Notes: generated from the sequence alone by a model not told the origin. A DNA stretch of 30,856 nucleotides from Dehalococcoidia bacterium (GCA_023228765.1 JALOAM010000017.1:1-30856), one strand, 5' to 3'. Positions 8,363 to 16,678 are shown, counted from the stretch's first letter. Numbers and translations are program-made.

Positions 8363-9429
8363 TGCTCGAAGCGATCATGGGCCTCGCGATGTCGCTCGGC
8401 GACCCCACCTTCCTCGTGACCTTCCAGGGCGCGGTGAACTGGAGCGTCGGGTTCCTCACCACGGTGGCGATCTTCGCGATCGTCGTGCTGGGCTTGAACG
8501 TGCAGTGGGGCTACACCGGCATCCTCAACTTCGGCGTCGTCGCCTTCTTCATGGTGGGCGCCTACACCAGCGCGCTGCTCACCCTGGGCCCGGCGACGGG
8601 GTTCAATGCCTACATCCTCGGCCTGGACCTCCCCGTGCTCGTCGGGTGGCTGGGCGCCGCCCTCGCAGGCGCGCTCCTCGCACTCCTCGTGGGGCTGCCC
8701 ACGCTCCGACTGAGGTTGGACTTCCTCGCCATCGCCACGATCGGCATCGCGGAGATCCTGAGGACGTTCGCGCGCAGCGGGAACGGCCTCGTCAACCGCA
8801 ACGAGGGTCTGAACGGCATCCCCGGTTTCCTCGCCGGCACCGTCGATCGTGGCGACTACAAGTGGCTGCTCCTCGCGATCGCCCTCGCGTCGCTGCTGCT
8901 CGTGTACCTCCTCGTCCGCGCGGCGACCGAGTCCCCGTGGGGCCGCGTCCTGCGCGCGATCCGCGACAACGAGGCGACGGCGCAGGCCGCCGGCAAGCGC
9001 ACCACCGTCTACCGCCTGCAGGCGTTCGTCCTCGGCGGCGCGATCATGGGGTTCGCGGGCGCGCTGTATGCCCACCGCATCGGCGCCATCTCCCCGCCCG
9101 GGTTCACGGACCTCTTCGGCACATTCCTGCCCTACACGATGCTCATCGTGGGCGGCGCCGGGAACCACCGAGGCGTCATCCTCGGCTCGTTGGTCGTTGG
9201 GTTCTTCTGGTTCGGCACCCCGCTGGTGCAGGAAAGCCTGCCCGACGCGATCGGCACCAACGTCTTCGTCTGGCGCCAGTTCTTCGTCGGCCTCCTGGTG
9301 GTGATGTTCATCCTCTGGCTCCCGAAGGGCCTGATCGCGGAAGAGGCGCGCGTGAGCCGCTTCCTCCCCCGTGTCGCCGGAGGCCCCTCGCTCCGCGCGA
9401 GGATCACCGGGCGCTTCCGCGCCGAGTAG
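8362..9429 (+). CDS. livM: Branched-chain amino acid-type ABC transporter permease LivM
   Basis: A 355-residue polytopic membrane protein, partner of LivH. The ATG at 8362 overlaps the livH TGA. Family motifs are LNVQWGYTGILNFGVVAFFMVGAY near residues 45-70, LPTLRLRLDFLAIATIGIAEI, GRVLRAIRDNEATAQAAGK in the ATPase-contact loop and GGAGNHRGVILGS near the C-terminus. It closes the operon; the transcript probably ends in the hairpins of the following convergent gap. Confidence 0.92.
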   Translation: MLEAIMGLAMSLGDPTFLVTFQGAVNWSVGFLTTVAIFAIVVLGLNVQWGYTGILNFGVVAFFMVGAYTSALLTLGPATGFNAYILGLDLPVLVGWLGAALAGALLALLVGLPTLRLRLDFLAIATIGIAEILRTFARSGNGLVNRNEGLNGIPGFLAGTVDRGDYKWLLLAIALASLLLVYLLVRAATESPWGRVLRAIRDNEATAQAAGKRTTVYRLQAFVLGGAIMGFAGALYAHRIGAISPPGFTDLFGTFLPYTMLIVGGAGNHRGVILGSLVVGFFWFGTPLVQESLPDAIGTNVFVWRQFFVGLLVVMFILWLPKGLIAEEARVSRFLPRVAGGPSLRARITGRFRAE

Positions 9430-9480
9430 CGCCGGAAGAGGACTCGGCAGGCAGCCTCCGGAAGTCGACGCCGGCATCGC

Positions 9481-9580
9481 CTCACCCCCCCTCGATGCCA
9501 CGGCGCTGCGGACGAAAGAACCCCGACTCCGATTCCGACTCCCCTCTCCCGGTTTCGGGAGAGGGGCCGGGGGTGAGGGC
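9481..9580. repeat. REP-like element with inverted ends
   Basis: CTCACCCCC at 9481-9489 is the exact inverse of GGGGGTGAG at 9569-9577. Inside lies a perfect 11-bp hairpin (CCCCTCTCCCG, loop GTTT, CGGGAGAGGGG; 9541-9566). The combination CCCTCTCCC...GGGAGAGGG...GGGGGTGAGGG resembles dispersed intergenic repeats known from many GC-rich genomes. This is a resemblance I recall, not one searched. It may also end livM transcription. Confidence 0.5.
9541..9566 (+). terminator. Hairpin downstream of livM
   Basis: A perfect 11-bp GC-rich stem with a GTTT loop, 111 bases after the livM stop. There is no U-tract, so termination is less certain. It is also the core of the REP-like element. Confidence 0.45.
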
Positions 9581-9617
9581 CCTCTCTGGCCCGTCTCACC
9601 TCCGCAAGCACAAACGA

Positions 9618-9645
9618 AGAGGCCCCTCCTGGCGGAGGGGCCTCT
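9618..9645 (-). terminator. Rho-independent-like terminator of the substrate-binding protein gene
   Basis: AGAGGCCCCTCC and GGAGGGGCCTCT form a perfect 12-bp stem with a 4-base loop (9618-9645), 34 bases after the minus-strand stop codon. Read on the minus strand it is followed by a T-rich tail (TTCGTTTGTG), so it most likely serves the minus-strand gene, and may act in both directions. Confidence 0.7.
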
Positions 9646-9679
9646 CGTCACCCATGCGGGTGTTCGACCGCTCCGAGGG

Positions 9680-11017
9680 CTACTCGGAGAGGTCGAAGGG
9701 GACGACGTCCAGCTCCTGGATGCCGCCGCCGGTGTACTGGAAGATGCCGATGTACCCGGTGGTGACGTCACCCGCGTCGTCCCAGTTCAGGGTCGTCGCG
9801 GCGCCTTCGTAGTCGATGTCGTCGCCGGCGGCCGCGGCCGCCAGCGCTGCAGCGACGCCCTCGGGGCCGGGGAGGAAGACCTCGCCCTCGGGAGCGCCGA
9901 CCTTCTGCAGGTTGTCACGGATCGCCGAACCCTCGTTGGAGCCGGCGGCGTTCGCCGCGAGGGCGATCGCGACCACGGCGTCATACGCCTCGCGGATGTA
10001 CGGGAGCTCCGGGACATCGCCGTACTCGGCCACGTAGGCCGCTTCCCACGCCGCGAACGCCTCGGTCTCCGGGCCACCCGTGGGGGCCGTGCCCTTGAAG
10101 CCCTCGAGCGCGTCGGCGCCGATGGCGTCGATCAGCTCCTGGCTCTTGGTGCCGTCCACGAAGAGGAAGTTGGAGAACAGCTCGTTCTCCAGTGCCTCGC
10201 GGACGAAGACCTGTGCCTGCGCCGGGTAGCCGATGGCCACCAGCGCGTCCGCGCCACCGGCGGCAGCCGCCTGCAGCTCGGCGAGGTACGACGCCTGCCC
10301 GTCCTCGAAGGACGCGGAGGTCACGGTGCCCTCGAAGGCCGCCTCGAAGGCGTCCGCCAGGCCCTGGCCGTAGGCGCCGTTGAGGTACATGACACCGATG
10401 TTGTCGATGCCCTCGTCCGTGGCGAGCTGCGCCAGCACGACGCCCTGCGCCGCGTCCGACGTGGTCGAGCGGAACAGGAAGCCATCGTCGTTGACGGTCG
10501 TGATGCCGGGCGACGTCGCGGACGGGGTGATGACGACGACGCCGGCCGGGACGGCGACGCCCTCCGCGACGGCGATCGCTACGCCGGAAGCCAACGGGCC
10601 GACGATGGCGCTGACGCCCTCGACCTCGATCAGGCGGCGGGCTTCCTCAGTCGCGGCGGTCGGGTCGGTCTGGTCGTCGCCGACGATGACCTCGATCGGC
10701 GCGCCGTTGACGCCACCCGCGTCGTTGATGTGCTTGACTGCGAGGTCCACGCCGGTCTGGATGGCCGGCCCGAACTCCGCGAGGGCGCCCGAGAAGTCGG
10801 CGAGGTAGCCGATCCGGAGCGCTCCGCCCGCACTAGCCTCGGTGGTGGCGGTCGCCTCCCCCGTGGACTCAGTGGTGGCGGTCTCGGTCGCGCCCGTCTC
10901 GGTCGTGCCCTCCGGGTCCTCGTCATCGGAGCAGGCGATGAGCGCCATGCTCGCGAAGAGCGCGAGGCCGAGGAGCAGGACCAGGCGGGACCACCGGGTC
11001 TTCCGCAACACGTCCAT
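9680..11017 (-). CDS. livK: Branched-chain amino acid-type ABC transporter substrate-binding lipoprotein
   Basis: A 445-residue extracytoplasmic binding protein (periplasmic binding fold type I, Peripla_BP_6-like), likely the receptor for LivGFHM. The start at 11017 has a perfect AGGAGGGAACGT before its ATG; the open frame continues 47 codons upstream but without such a site. The N-terminus is a lipoprotein signal: a basic start, a hydrophobic stretch and the lipobox LIAC (C29), followed by an acidic Thr/Glu-rich linker to about residue 65. The mature domain begins ALRIGYLADFSGALAEFGP, with VNGAPIEVIVGDDQTDPTAATEEAR, VSAIVGPLASGVAIAVAE and PYIREAYDAVVAIALA, all typical of the family. It is convergent to livM, not co-transcribed with it. 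Confidence 0.9.
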   Translation of the reverse strand: MDVLRKTRWSRLVLLLGLALFASMALIACSDDEDPEGTTETGATETATTESTGEATATTEASAGGALRIGYLADFSGALAEFGPAIQTGVDLAVKHINDAGGVNGAPIEVIVGDDQTDPTAATEEARRLIEVEGVSAIVGPLASGVAIAVAEGVAVPAGVVVITPSATSPGITTVNDDGFLFRSTTSDAAQGVVLAQLATDEGIDNIGVMYLNGAYGQGLADAFEAAFEGTVTSASFEDGQASYLAELQAAAAGGADALVAIGYPAQAQVFVREALENELFSNFLFVDGTKSQELIDAIGADALEGFKGTAPTGGPETEAFAAWEAAYVAEYGDVPELPYIREAYDAVVAIALAANAAGSNEGSAIRDNLQKVGAPEGEVFLPGPEGVAAALAAAAAGDDIDYEGAATTLNWDDAGDVTTGYIGIFQYTGGGIQELDVVPFDLSE

Positions 11018-11272
11018 ACGTTCCCTCCTGTCGGCCCGGAAATGCTCCGGGTCAACGCCAAATGTTAAAGGCAGTGCACGATAAGGCAAACCATCCGGCG
11101 CATCGTCCACGCGATCGCGAGCCGTTGATCCGCCATGCAAGACGCGACATGACACCACGCCACACCGACCGGATCGAGCGCGCCAAGCACGCGTGATTAC
11201 CCGTATGCTGCTCCCTCACTGACGACAAGTAAGCGCCCGCCGAGGGCGCGCGAGAACGGCGAGGGGTTCACG
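11018..11272. promoter_or_regulatory. Divergent promoter region
   Basis: These 255 bases separate the minus-strand binding protein gene from the plus-strand oxidoreductase gene. On the minus strand, TAACAT (11062-11067) preceded by TTTGCC at 17 bases is a weak promoter candidate. On the plus strand, TATGCT at 11204-11209 lies 64 bases before the start codon. No gene is seen here. Confidence 0.35.
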
Positions 11273-12211
11273 ATGTCGGAGCGCGCGGGAGTCTCGATCC
11301 AGGCGTTCACTGCCACCGAGTTCGTGCAGCAGGTCCAGCAGGCCGAGGACCTCGGCATTGGCACCGCATGGACCACGATCGGCGGTGCGGGTGGGGGCGA
11401 TCCGCTGACGATCGCGGCCGCGGCGCTGACGGCCACCTCCACGATCCGCGTCGGCACCGCCATCATCCCCACGTGGCCACGGCATCCCCTCGCGATCGCG
11501 TCGCAGGCGCAAGCCCTGCACCAGCTCGCCCCGGGGCGGCTCCGCCTGGGCATCGGGCCGTCGCATGAACCGACGATGACCGCGAACTACGGCGTGCAGT
11601 GGCGCACGCCACTCACACACCTCCGCGAGTACCTCGCGGTGCTCTCCGCGCTGTTCGAGGAGGGCGCGGTGGACCTGGACGGGTCGCACGTCACGGCACA
11701 TCTGCGCTGGCGCGAACCCGCGGACGTGGAGCTCCTCGCGAGCGCGCTCCGCCCGAGGTCGTTCGCGCTCTGCGGCGAGCTGGCGGATGGCGCGATCTCC
11801 TGGATGTGCCCGCGCCAGTACCTGATCGAGGAGGCGCTCCCCGCCCTCACCGAGGGCGCCGCTACTGCCGGGCGGGCCACCCCACCGCTCATCGCCCACG
11901 TCCCGATCGCCGTGAGCACGGACCGCGAGCTCGTGCGCGACCTCGCCCGGCAGCAGCTCGGGCGGTACGCCACCGTGCCCTTCTACCGCGCGATGTTCGA
12001 GGCGGCCGGCTTCCCGATGGACGCAGACGACGACTTCCCGGACGCCCTCCTCGACGACCTCGTCGTCAGCGGCACCGCCGCAGAAGTCATGGCCGGCCTC
12101 CGCACCTACCTCGACGCCGGCTGCGGCGAGGTCCTCGCCGCGCCGCTGCTGGAGCGCGACGACCGCGACGGCTCGATCACGCGCGCGTTCGAGGCCGTCG
12201 CGGCGGTGTGA
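11273..12211 (+). CDS. LLM class flavin/F420-dependent oxidoreductase
   Basis: A 312-residue luciferase-like TIM-barrel oxidoreductase, cytoplasmic. Visible family motifs are AGVSIQAFTATEFVQQVQQAEDLG at the N-terminus, TIRVGTAIIPTWPRHPLAIASQAQAL (residues about 62-87), and APGRLRLGIGPSHEP followed by the substrate loop. SGTAAEVMAGLRTYLDAGCGEVL near residue 262 is the usual C-terminal element of F420-dependent members. The ATG follows GAGGGG at 7 bases. It is distinct from the oxidoreductase at 2276 and not a recent duplicate. A hairpin 13 bases after its stop suggests it is transcribed alone. Substrate unknown. Confidence 0.88.
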   Translation: MSERAGVSIQAFTATEFVQQVQQAEDLGIGTAWTTIGGAGGGDPLTIAAAALTATSTIRVGTAIIPTWPRHPLAIASQAQALHQLAPGRLRLGIGPSHEPTMTANYGVQWRTPLTHLREYLAVLSALFEEGAVDLDGSHVTAHLRWREPADVELLASALRPRSFALCGELADGAISWMCPRQYLIEEALPALTEGAATAGRATPPLIAHVPIAVSTDRELVRDLARQQLGRYATVPFYRAMFEAAGFPMDADDDFPDALLDDLVVSGTAAEVMAGLRTYLDAGCGEVLAAPLLERDDRDGSITRAFEAVAAV

Positions 12212-12224
12212 CCCTGGACGCGGC

Positions 12225-12253
12225 CCGCCCGTCGCACACGGCTCGACGGGCGG
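12225..12253 (+). terminator. Hairpin terminator candidate
   Basis: CCGCCCGTCG (12225-12234) and CGACGGGCGG (12244-12253) form a perfect 10-bp stem with a 9-base loop just after the oxidoreductase stop. There is no U-tract, as is common in GC-rich genomes. It separates that gene from the hydrolase that follows. Confidence 0.55.
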
Positions 12254-12303
12254 CGTACGCTCTGCCCGCTTTCGCAGCCGCCCGTGTTCCGAAGGAGCAG
12301 CGC

Positions 12304-13062
12304 ATGCCCCGCACCACCGACCAGTACCAGGCGATCCAGGCCGAGACGATCATCCTCGACGGGCACGGAGGTGACCCGATCCGGGCGTTCTACGCTCGGC
12401 CGCTGGGCGCCGGGCCGTTCCCGTCCATGGTGCTCATCCACCACATGCCGGGGTGGGACGACTGGTACAAGGAAGTCACGATGAAGTTCGCGTACCACGG
12501 CTACGCGACACTGAGCCCCAACCTGTACGAACGCTTCGGCCATGGCGCGCCGGACGACGTGGCCGCGATGGCCCGCAACGCCGGAGGGGTCCCGGACGAG
12601 ACCGTCGTCGGGGACATTGACGCGAGCATCCGCTTCCTGAAGGCCCAGCCGAACACCAACGGGAAGACCGGCCTGTGGGGCACCTGCTCCGGGGGCCGTC
12701 ACGGCTACCTCGCCGCGTGCAAGCTCGACAACGTCGACGCGATCTGCGACCTGTGGGGCGGCGGCGTGGTGATGCGCGAGGAAGACCTCACCCCGGCGCG
12801 CCCGGCGTCTCCCATCGACTTCACGGCAGACCTCACCGCGCCCGTCCTCGGCATCTTCGGGAACGACGACCGCAACCCCACGCCGGAGGCCGTCGACCAG
12901 CAGGAGGCCGCCCTCAAGCAGCACGGCAAGCAGTACGAGTTCTACCGCTACGACGGCGCCGGCCACGGCTTCTTCTACGACAACCGTCCCGCCTACCGCC
13001 AGGAGCAGGCCACCGACGCGTGGCCGAAGGTCTGGGCCTTCCTCAGCAAGCACCTGTCCTAG
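12304..13062 (+). CDS. Dienelactone hydrolase family protein
   Basis: A 252-residue alpha/beta hydrolase of the DLH family, cytoplasmic. Family members hydrolyse dienelactones in aromatic degradation or other esters. The catalytic triad is visible: Cys128 in the nucleophile elbow GTCSGG, an Asp at 188 or 189 in GNDDRNPTPE, and His221 in GAGHGFF. The N-terminal beta region has FPSMVLIHHMPGWDDWYKEV. The ATG at 12304 is preceded by AAGGAG at 6 bases; the longer upstream frame overlaps the previous gene and a terminator. A TACGCT hexamer at 12255-12260 may be part of its own promoter. The DUF6295-like gene follows 39 bases later and may be co-transcribed. Confidence 0.88.
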   Translation: MPRTTDQYQAIQAETIILDGHGGDPIRAFYARPLGAGPFPSMVLIHHMPGWDDWYKEVTMKFAYHGYATLSPNLYERFGHGAPDDVAAMARNAGGVPDETVVGDIDASIRFLKAQPNTNGKTGLWGTCSGGRHGYLAACKLDNVDAICDLWGGGVVMREEDLTPARPASPIDFTADLTAPVLGIFGNDDRNPTPEAVDQQEAALKQHGKQYEFYRYDGAGHGFFYDNRPAYRQEQATDAWPKVWAFLSKHLS

Positions 13063-13101
13063 ACCGACACCACCGCCGAGGCACGACGAGGAGAGACACC
13101 C

Positions 13102-13398
13102 ATGTGCACGTACGTTGTCGAGAAGACCCCGCTGGCCGGCTCCGGCCGTAATGCCGAGGGCTGGTTCGTCCTCACGGAGGCCAGCGTCTCCTACGACCAC
13201 CCGTTCCACGCGCCCGTGGAGCACGCGGTGAACATCGACTTCACGAACGTGGCCGCCGGTCCCAGCGCCCGCGTCGCCGTGGAGCTCACGGCGGAGTCCG
13301 CCCGTGCCTTGATCGCGGCCATCGAGGAAGCGATTGAGCGCGGCCAGGAGGTCGAGCGACGGGAGCTGGAGGCCAGCGAGAGCTACGCCACTCGCTAA
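13102..13398 (+). CDS. Small conserved protein, DUF6295-like
   Basis: A 98-residue protein beginning MCTYVVEKTPLAGSGRNAEG and continuing WFVLTEASVSYDHPFHAPVE, then EHAVNIDFTNVAAGPSARVAVE. I associate this pattern with the DUF6295 family, whose function is unknown. It has conserved His residues in YDHPFHAPVEHAVNIDF that could bind a metal, and a C-terminal helix with ESARALIAAIEEAIERG. There is no signal peptide. The ATG follows AGGAGAG at 7 bases. Its TAA overlaps, on the opposite strand, the TAG of the VOC gene by three bases. The family name is from memory. Confidence 0.7.
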   Translation: MCTYVVEKTPLAGSGRNAEGWFVLTEASVSYDHPFHAPVEHAVNIDFTNVAAGPSARVAVELTAESARALIAAIEEAIERGQEVERRELEASESYATR

Positions 13399-13790
13399 CG
13401 CTCGACGAGCTGGGTGAGGACACCGCCGGTCACGGAGGGGTGGATGAACACCTGTCCCGTGACCGGGTTGCCCTCGCCCGGGTCGCCGATCAGGCGCACA
13501 CCCGCGCCGCGCAGGTGCGTCACGGTCTCCTCGAGGTTGTCGACTTTCATCGCGACCAGGTGGATGCCCTCGCCCTGGTCGTTCAGCCGTCGGGCGATCG
13601 GGCCCTCGTCGCCCCAGTTCGTGACCAACTCGATGTAGGAGTCGTCGAAGCGGAAGAACGCCATCTTCATGCCGCCACGCTCGGACTCGGAGCGGTCGCT
13701 GACGGACGTCCCGTAGATCGCCTCGTACTGCGCGATCTTCTCCTCGAGGTCCTTCACGGCGATCACGACGTGGTCAACGCCCTTGAACAT
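13395..13790 (-). CDS. VOC (glyoxalase/methylmalonyl-CoA epimerase-like) family protein
   Basis: A 131-residue vicinal-oxygen-chelate protein with two beta-alpha-beta-beta-beta modules. It begins MFKGVDHVVIAVKDLEEKIAQY, like methylmalonyl-CoA epimerases, with His7 as the first metal-ligand candidate. It continues with YIELVTNWGDEGPIARRL (Glu of the first module), GIHLVAMKVDNLEETVTHLR (His of the second module) and FIHPSVTGGVLTQLVER (C-terminal). Epimerase is plausible and would fit the carboxylase gene at the window's end, but length and motifs also allow another VOC enzyme. The ATG has a perfect AGGAGG at 6-7 bases. It lies 71 bases downstream of the second lipoprotein gene. Confidence 0.82.
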   Translation of the reverse strand: MFKGVDHVVIAVKDLEEKIAQYEAIYGTSVSDRSESERGGMKMAFFRFDDSYIELVTNWGDEGPIARRLNDQGEGIHLVAMKVDNLEETVTHLRGAGVRLIGDPGEGNPVTGQVFIHPSVTGGVLTQLVER

Positions 13791-13861
13791 GCTGCACCTC
13801 CTGCGTGCGCCTGACGGCTGCGGGAGGGAGCGTACCCCTCGGAGGCGAGGAATTTGACTGC

Positions 13862-15214
13862 TTAGAGTCCGGGGACGTGGGGCCAGGTGACGAGGAGCAG
13901 GTCACCGAACTCGCTCCACTGGATGCGAGGGGGCAGCTCGCCGCTGTAGGCGCCCTCCGCGACCACGTCGATCTCACCCGTCGTCACGTCGAGGACGGCG
14001 ATGTCGTAGCGGCTGAACTCCGTGCCCTGCACGACGCGCTCCTCCCCGGGGACGAGGAGGGCGAACGCGACGGCGGTGCCATTGCGCGCGGGGACGGCGC
14101 CACGGGCGCCCTCGATGCACGCGGGCGGGACATCCGGCAGGTGCAGGACCGTGCCGTCGCAATCCGGGCTCTCGAGGACGGCGATAAAGCGACTCCCCAT
14201 CGCCGAGACGGCGTGCACGCCCCACCGGAGATACCAGGACGGCGGCGTCCCCTCGAGCTCGGTGATCTCCAGCGTCTTGATGTTGAGGACCGAGGTCACC
14301 GTGGGGCCCGCGTCCGGCGAGGCGGAGGGCGGACCAGCCGTGGGCGAGTACGCAAGGGTGCCGGAGGGGTCGAACGCCGCCGGCCACGCGATCGGCAGCG
14401 TCGTCGCCTCGCCGTTCAGCGCGTGCACGAGCACGGCCGACTCGGCGCCGCCCCGCACGAGGAGCAGCGGCTCCTCTGAGTACGACCACGAAGGCCGATA
14501 CCAGACGTCGGTCCCGGTCGCGACGACACGCGTCTCGCCCGTCTCGACATCCGAGAGGAAGACGCGGCCCTCCTGCACCGTCTCGGCGAAGTAGACGTAC
14601 CGGCCACCGGGCCACCACTCCGGGCCGAACCGCCCATCGCACCCCCCGCAGCCGATCAAGCCCTGCTGCAGCAGGCGCGCCTCGCCGGCGTCCAGGTCGA
14701 GCACCCACTGCTCACTGGCCGGCGGGGACACCTCCGGGGTCGGAACCTCGAACAGCATGTAGCGCTCATCCGGCGAGGCCGGACCGCACGTCGGCACGTC
14801 CGGGTACTCGACACCCTGCACGACGACGCCGGTCGCGCCGGCCTCGCACTGGAACCCAGGGAACGAGACGGGGTGCCCCTCCGCGTCGAACACCCCGGGG
14901 CCCGAGGCCGCCTCGACGCCAGCCAGGTGAGACGCCACGAATGCGGTCCGCCCGGGCGGCGCGTCCGGGTGCTGGTAGATCGTGTAGAGCGCCTCGTCCC
15001 AGAGGTTGATCAGCCACACCGTGTGCTGGACCTCGGGCGTCGCGACCGCGGTCGGCGTGGCCGTCGGGCTCGCCGTGGCGGTCACAGTCGGCGCGCTGGC
15101 CTCGGGCGTTGCGCTCGGCGACGGCGTGCTCGCATCACCCTCGCCGGAACAGCCGGCGAGCAGTGCGGCGAACACGAAGAGTCCGAGGCCAGTGCGCAGG
15201 GACAGACGTGACAT
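13862..15214 (-). CDS. Beta-propeller lipoprotein (paralog B)
   Basis: A 450-residue predicted surface lipoprotein of unknown function. The signal is MSRLSLRTGLGLFVFAALLA ending in lipobox LAGC (C22). A low-complexity Ser/Thr/Pro/Ala linker covers residues about 23-62. The rest shows repeated blade motifs of a WD40/TolB-like propeller (HTVWLINLWDEALYTIYQ, WVLDLDAGEARLLQQ, GRVFLSDVETGETRVVATG, YDIAVLDVTTGEIDVV). Six further cysteines lie at 123, 143, 189, 192, 352 and 366, including a CGGC motif. It is a paralog of the gene at 15266-16666 with the same cysteine spacing. GAGGG precedes the ATG closely. It is probably the third gene of the operon starting at 17032. Confidence 0.82.
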   Translation of the reverse strand: MSRLSLRTGLGLFVFAALLAGCSGEGDASTPSPSATPEASAPTVTATASPTATPTAVATPEVQHTVWLINLWDEALYTIYQHPDAPPGRTAFVASHLAGVEAASGPGVFDAEGHPVSFPGFQCEAGATGVVVQGVEYPDVPTCGPASPDERYMLFEVPTPEVSPPASEQWVLDLDAGEARLLQQGLIGCGGCDGRFGPEWWPGGRYVYFAETVQEGRVFLSDVETGETRVVATGTDVWYRPSWSYSEEPLLLVRGGAESAVLVHALNGEATTLPIAWPAAFDPSGTLAYSPTAGPPSASPDAGPTVTSVLNIKTLEITELEGTPPSWYLRWGVHAVSAMGSRFIAVLESPDCDGTVLHLPDVPPACIEGARGAVPARNGTAVAFALLVPGEERVVQGTEFSRYDIAVLDVTTGEIDVVAEGAYSGELPPRIQWSEFGDLLLVTWPHVPGL

Positions 15215-15265
15215 GACCCTCGGAAGGTACTACTCGCGCGCCGCAGGTTCGCGCGGGTGCGCCCC

Positions 15266-16666
15266 TCAGACGCCTTCGTACGTGGGCCACGCAACGAGGA
15301 GGGCGTCCGCAGTATCGTTCCAGCGGAGGCGCGGCGGAGCGCCGCCGCTCAGGGCGCCCTCAGCCACCACGCGCGTCGTGTCGGTCGCAATGTCGTAGAG
15401 GCCGATGTCGTACCGCACCATGGAGCCACCATTGACCATGGCCACCGGGCCGCGAGGGATCGAGACCGCGAGTTGCGTCCCGTCGGGCGAAGGCACGGCG
15501 TGGTAGGCGCCCTCGAGGCAGCGCTCCGGGTCCCCGGTGGTATAGAGCACCGTACCCCGGCACGCCCGACCATCGACGGCCGCGACGAAGCCCGTCTCAG
15601 TCGCAACCACCGCGGCCACGTCCGACCAGGACCACAGGCTCCAGACCGGGATGCCCTCGATCTCCGCGACCACTTCGCGAGCATCGATGTCGTAGACCGT
15701 GGTGGTGCGAGGACGATCGTCCGGCATCCGATCAGACGACCTTCTGTCCGGAACGAGCCCGGAGGGGCTGTAGGCGTAACGACCGCTCACGTCGAACCGC
15801 GCGGGCCACGCGAGCGGGAGGACCTCCTCGGTGCCCGCGGCGTCGTCGATGAGGAGCGCGTCGCCGTCCTCGGAGCGGACGAGGAGGCGGCCGGGGACGT
15901 TGGGCGACCAGGCGGGCCGCTCGTGATGCTGCCCGCCGTGCGCCACGACGCGGGAGGTGCCACGCTCGAGGTCCACGAGGAACACGCGCTCCTCGGCGGC
16001 GAGATCAGCCACGACGAGGTACCGCTCGTCCGGCGACCAGGACATGCCGAACATGGCGTCGCAACCGCCACAGTGCACCAGACCCGCCTGGACCATCGTG
16101 CGTCCACCGGTCTCAAGGTCGAGGATCCACTGATCCCACCTCGGGAGGGTGAGTCCGCGCGGATCCTGGTACTCGTCCGCATCCACGCTGTACGGCACAT
16201 AGCGACCGCTCGGTGAGAAGAGATAGCAGTGCCCGATCTCCGGGTACTCGACTCCATCGATGACCACGTGGTCATCGACCTGCTCGCACGCATGCGGCAC
16301 CGGTGCGACCTCTGCCTCGTCGCCGTCACGGGTGAACGCCACGCCCTCCGACGCCAGGTTCGAGTAGATGCGGGCCGTGTCTCCTGACCACTCCGCGCGC
16401 CAGATCACGGCATCGGGGTCCTCGTGGATGGTGTGCACGTCGCCGCTCGCGAGGTCGATGAGCCACGCGGTGTGCGTCAGCTCCACGGTCTCCACCACCG
16501 GCTCGCGCGTGGCGGTCGAGGATGGCGTTGCGTGGTCGAGCACGAACACGGAGCTCGTCGGACTCGCGGTCGGCGAGGGCGTACCGCCATCCTGGGAGGT
16601 GCACCCCGCGAGCAGCGCGGCGAGCACGAGGAGCCCGAGGACGGAGCAGGCCCGCGCGAGTGTCAT
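15266..16666 (-). CDS. Beta-propeller lipoprotein (paralog A)
   Basis: A 466-residue predicted surface lipoprotein, tandem paralog of the gene at 13862-15214. The signal peptide ends in LAGC (C22), followed by a Ser/Thr/Pro linker to about residue 60. Propeller-type repeats include HTAWLIDLASGDVHTIHE, WILDLETGGRTMVQAG, ERVFLVDLERGTSRVVAHG and YDIGLYDIATDTTRVVAEG. Cysteines at 127, 147, 199, 202, 369 and 383 match the paralog pairwise (20, 3 and 14 residues apart), which supports three disulfides or a metal site at CGGC. Both end in a conserved block (PPRLRWNDTADALLVAWP here). The start lies 12 bases after the stop of the glutaredoxin-like gene. No enzymatic function is evident. Confidence 0.82.
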   Translation of the reverse strand: MTLARACSVLGLLVLAALLAGCTSQDGGTPSPTASPTSSVFVLDHATPSSTATREPVVETVELTHTAWLIDLASGDVHTIHEDPDAVIWRAEWSGDTARIYSNLASEGVAFTRDGDEAEVAPVPHACEQVDDHVVIDGVEYPEIGHCYLFSPSGRYVPYSVDADEYQDPRGLTLPRWDQWILDLETGGRTMVQAGLVHCGGCDAMFGMSWSPDERYLVVADLAAEERVFLVDLERGTSRVVAHGGQHHERPAWSPNVPGRLLVRSEDGDALLIDDAAGTEEVLPLAWPARFDVSGRYAYSPSGLVPDRRSSDRMPDDRPRTTTVYDIDAREVVAEIEGIPVWSLWSWSDVAAVVATETGFVAAVDGRACRGTVLYTTGDPERCLEGAYHAVPSPDGTQLAVSIPRGPVAMVNGGSMVRYDIGLYDIATDTTRVVAEGALSGGAPPRLRWNDTADALLVAWPTYEGV

Positions 16667-16678
16667 GTGCGGAATGTA

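Noticed and set aside
8140..9771. A 543-residue minus-strand open frame
   Set aside because: It is antisense to livH and livM and runs into the repeat region; composition is that of a shadow frame.
11041..11067. TTGACC-type -35 box close to the binding-protein start (minus strand)
   Set aside because: The matching -10 position would fall on the ribosome binding site, leaving no 5'-UTR; the TAACAT further upstream is preferred, though weak.
9371..11068. A 565-residue plus-strand open frame
   Set aside because: It covers the livM end, the terminators and the antisense of the binding-protein gene, which has clear lipoprotein and family motifs on the other strand.
13395..13790. Firm naming of the VOC gene as methylmalonyl-CoA epimerase
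   Set aside because: The start of the protein is epimerase-like, but VOC enzymes share these motifs and no mutase gene is adjacent.
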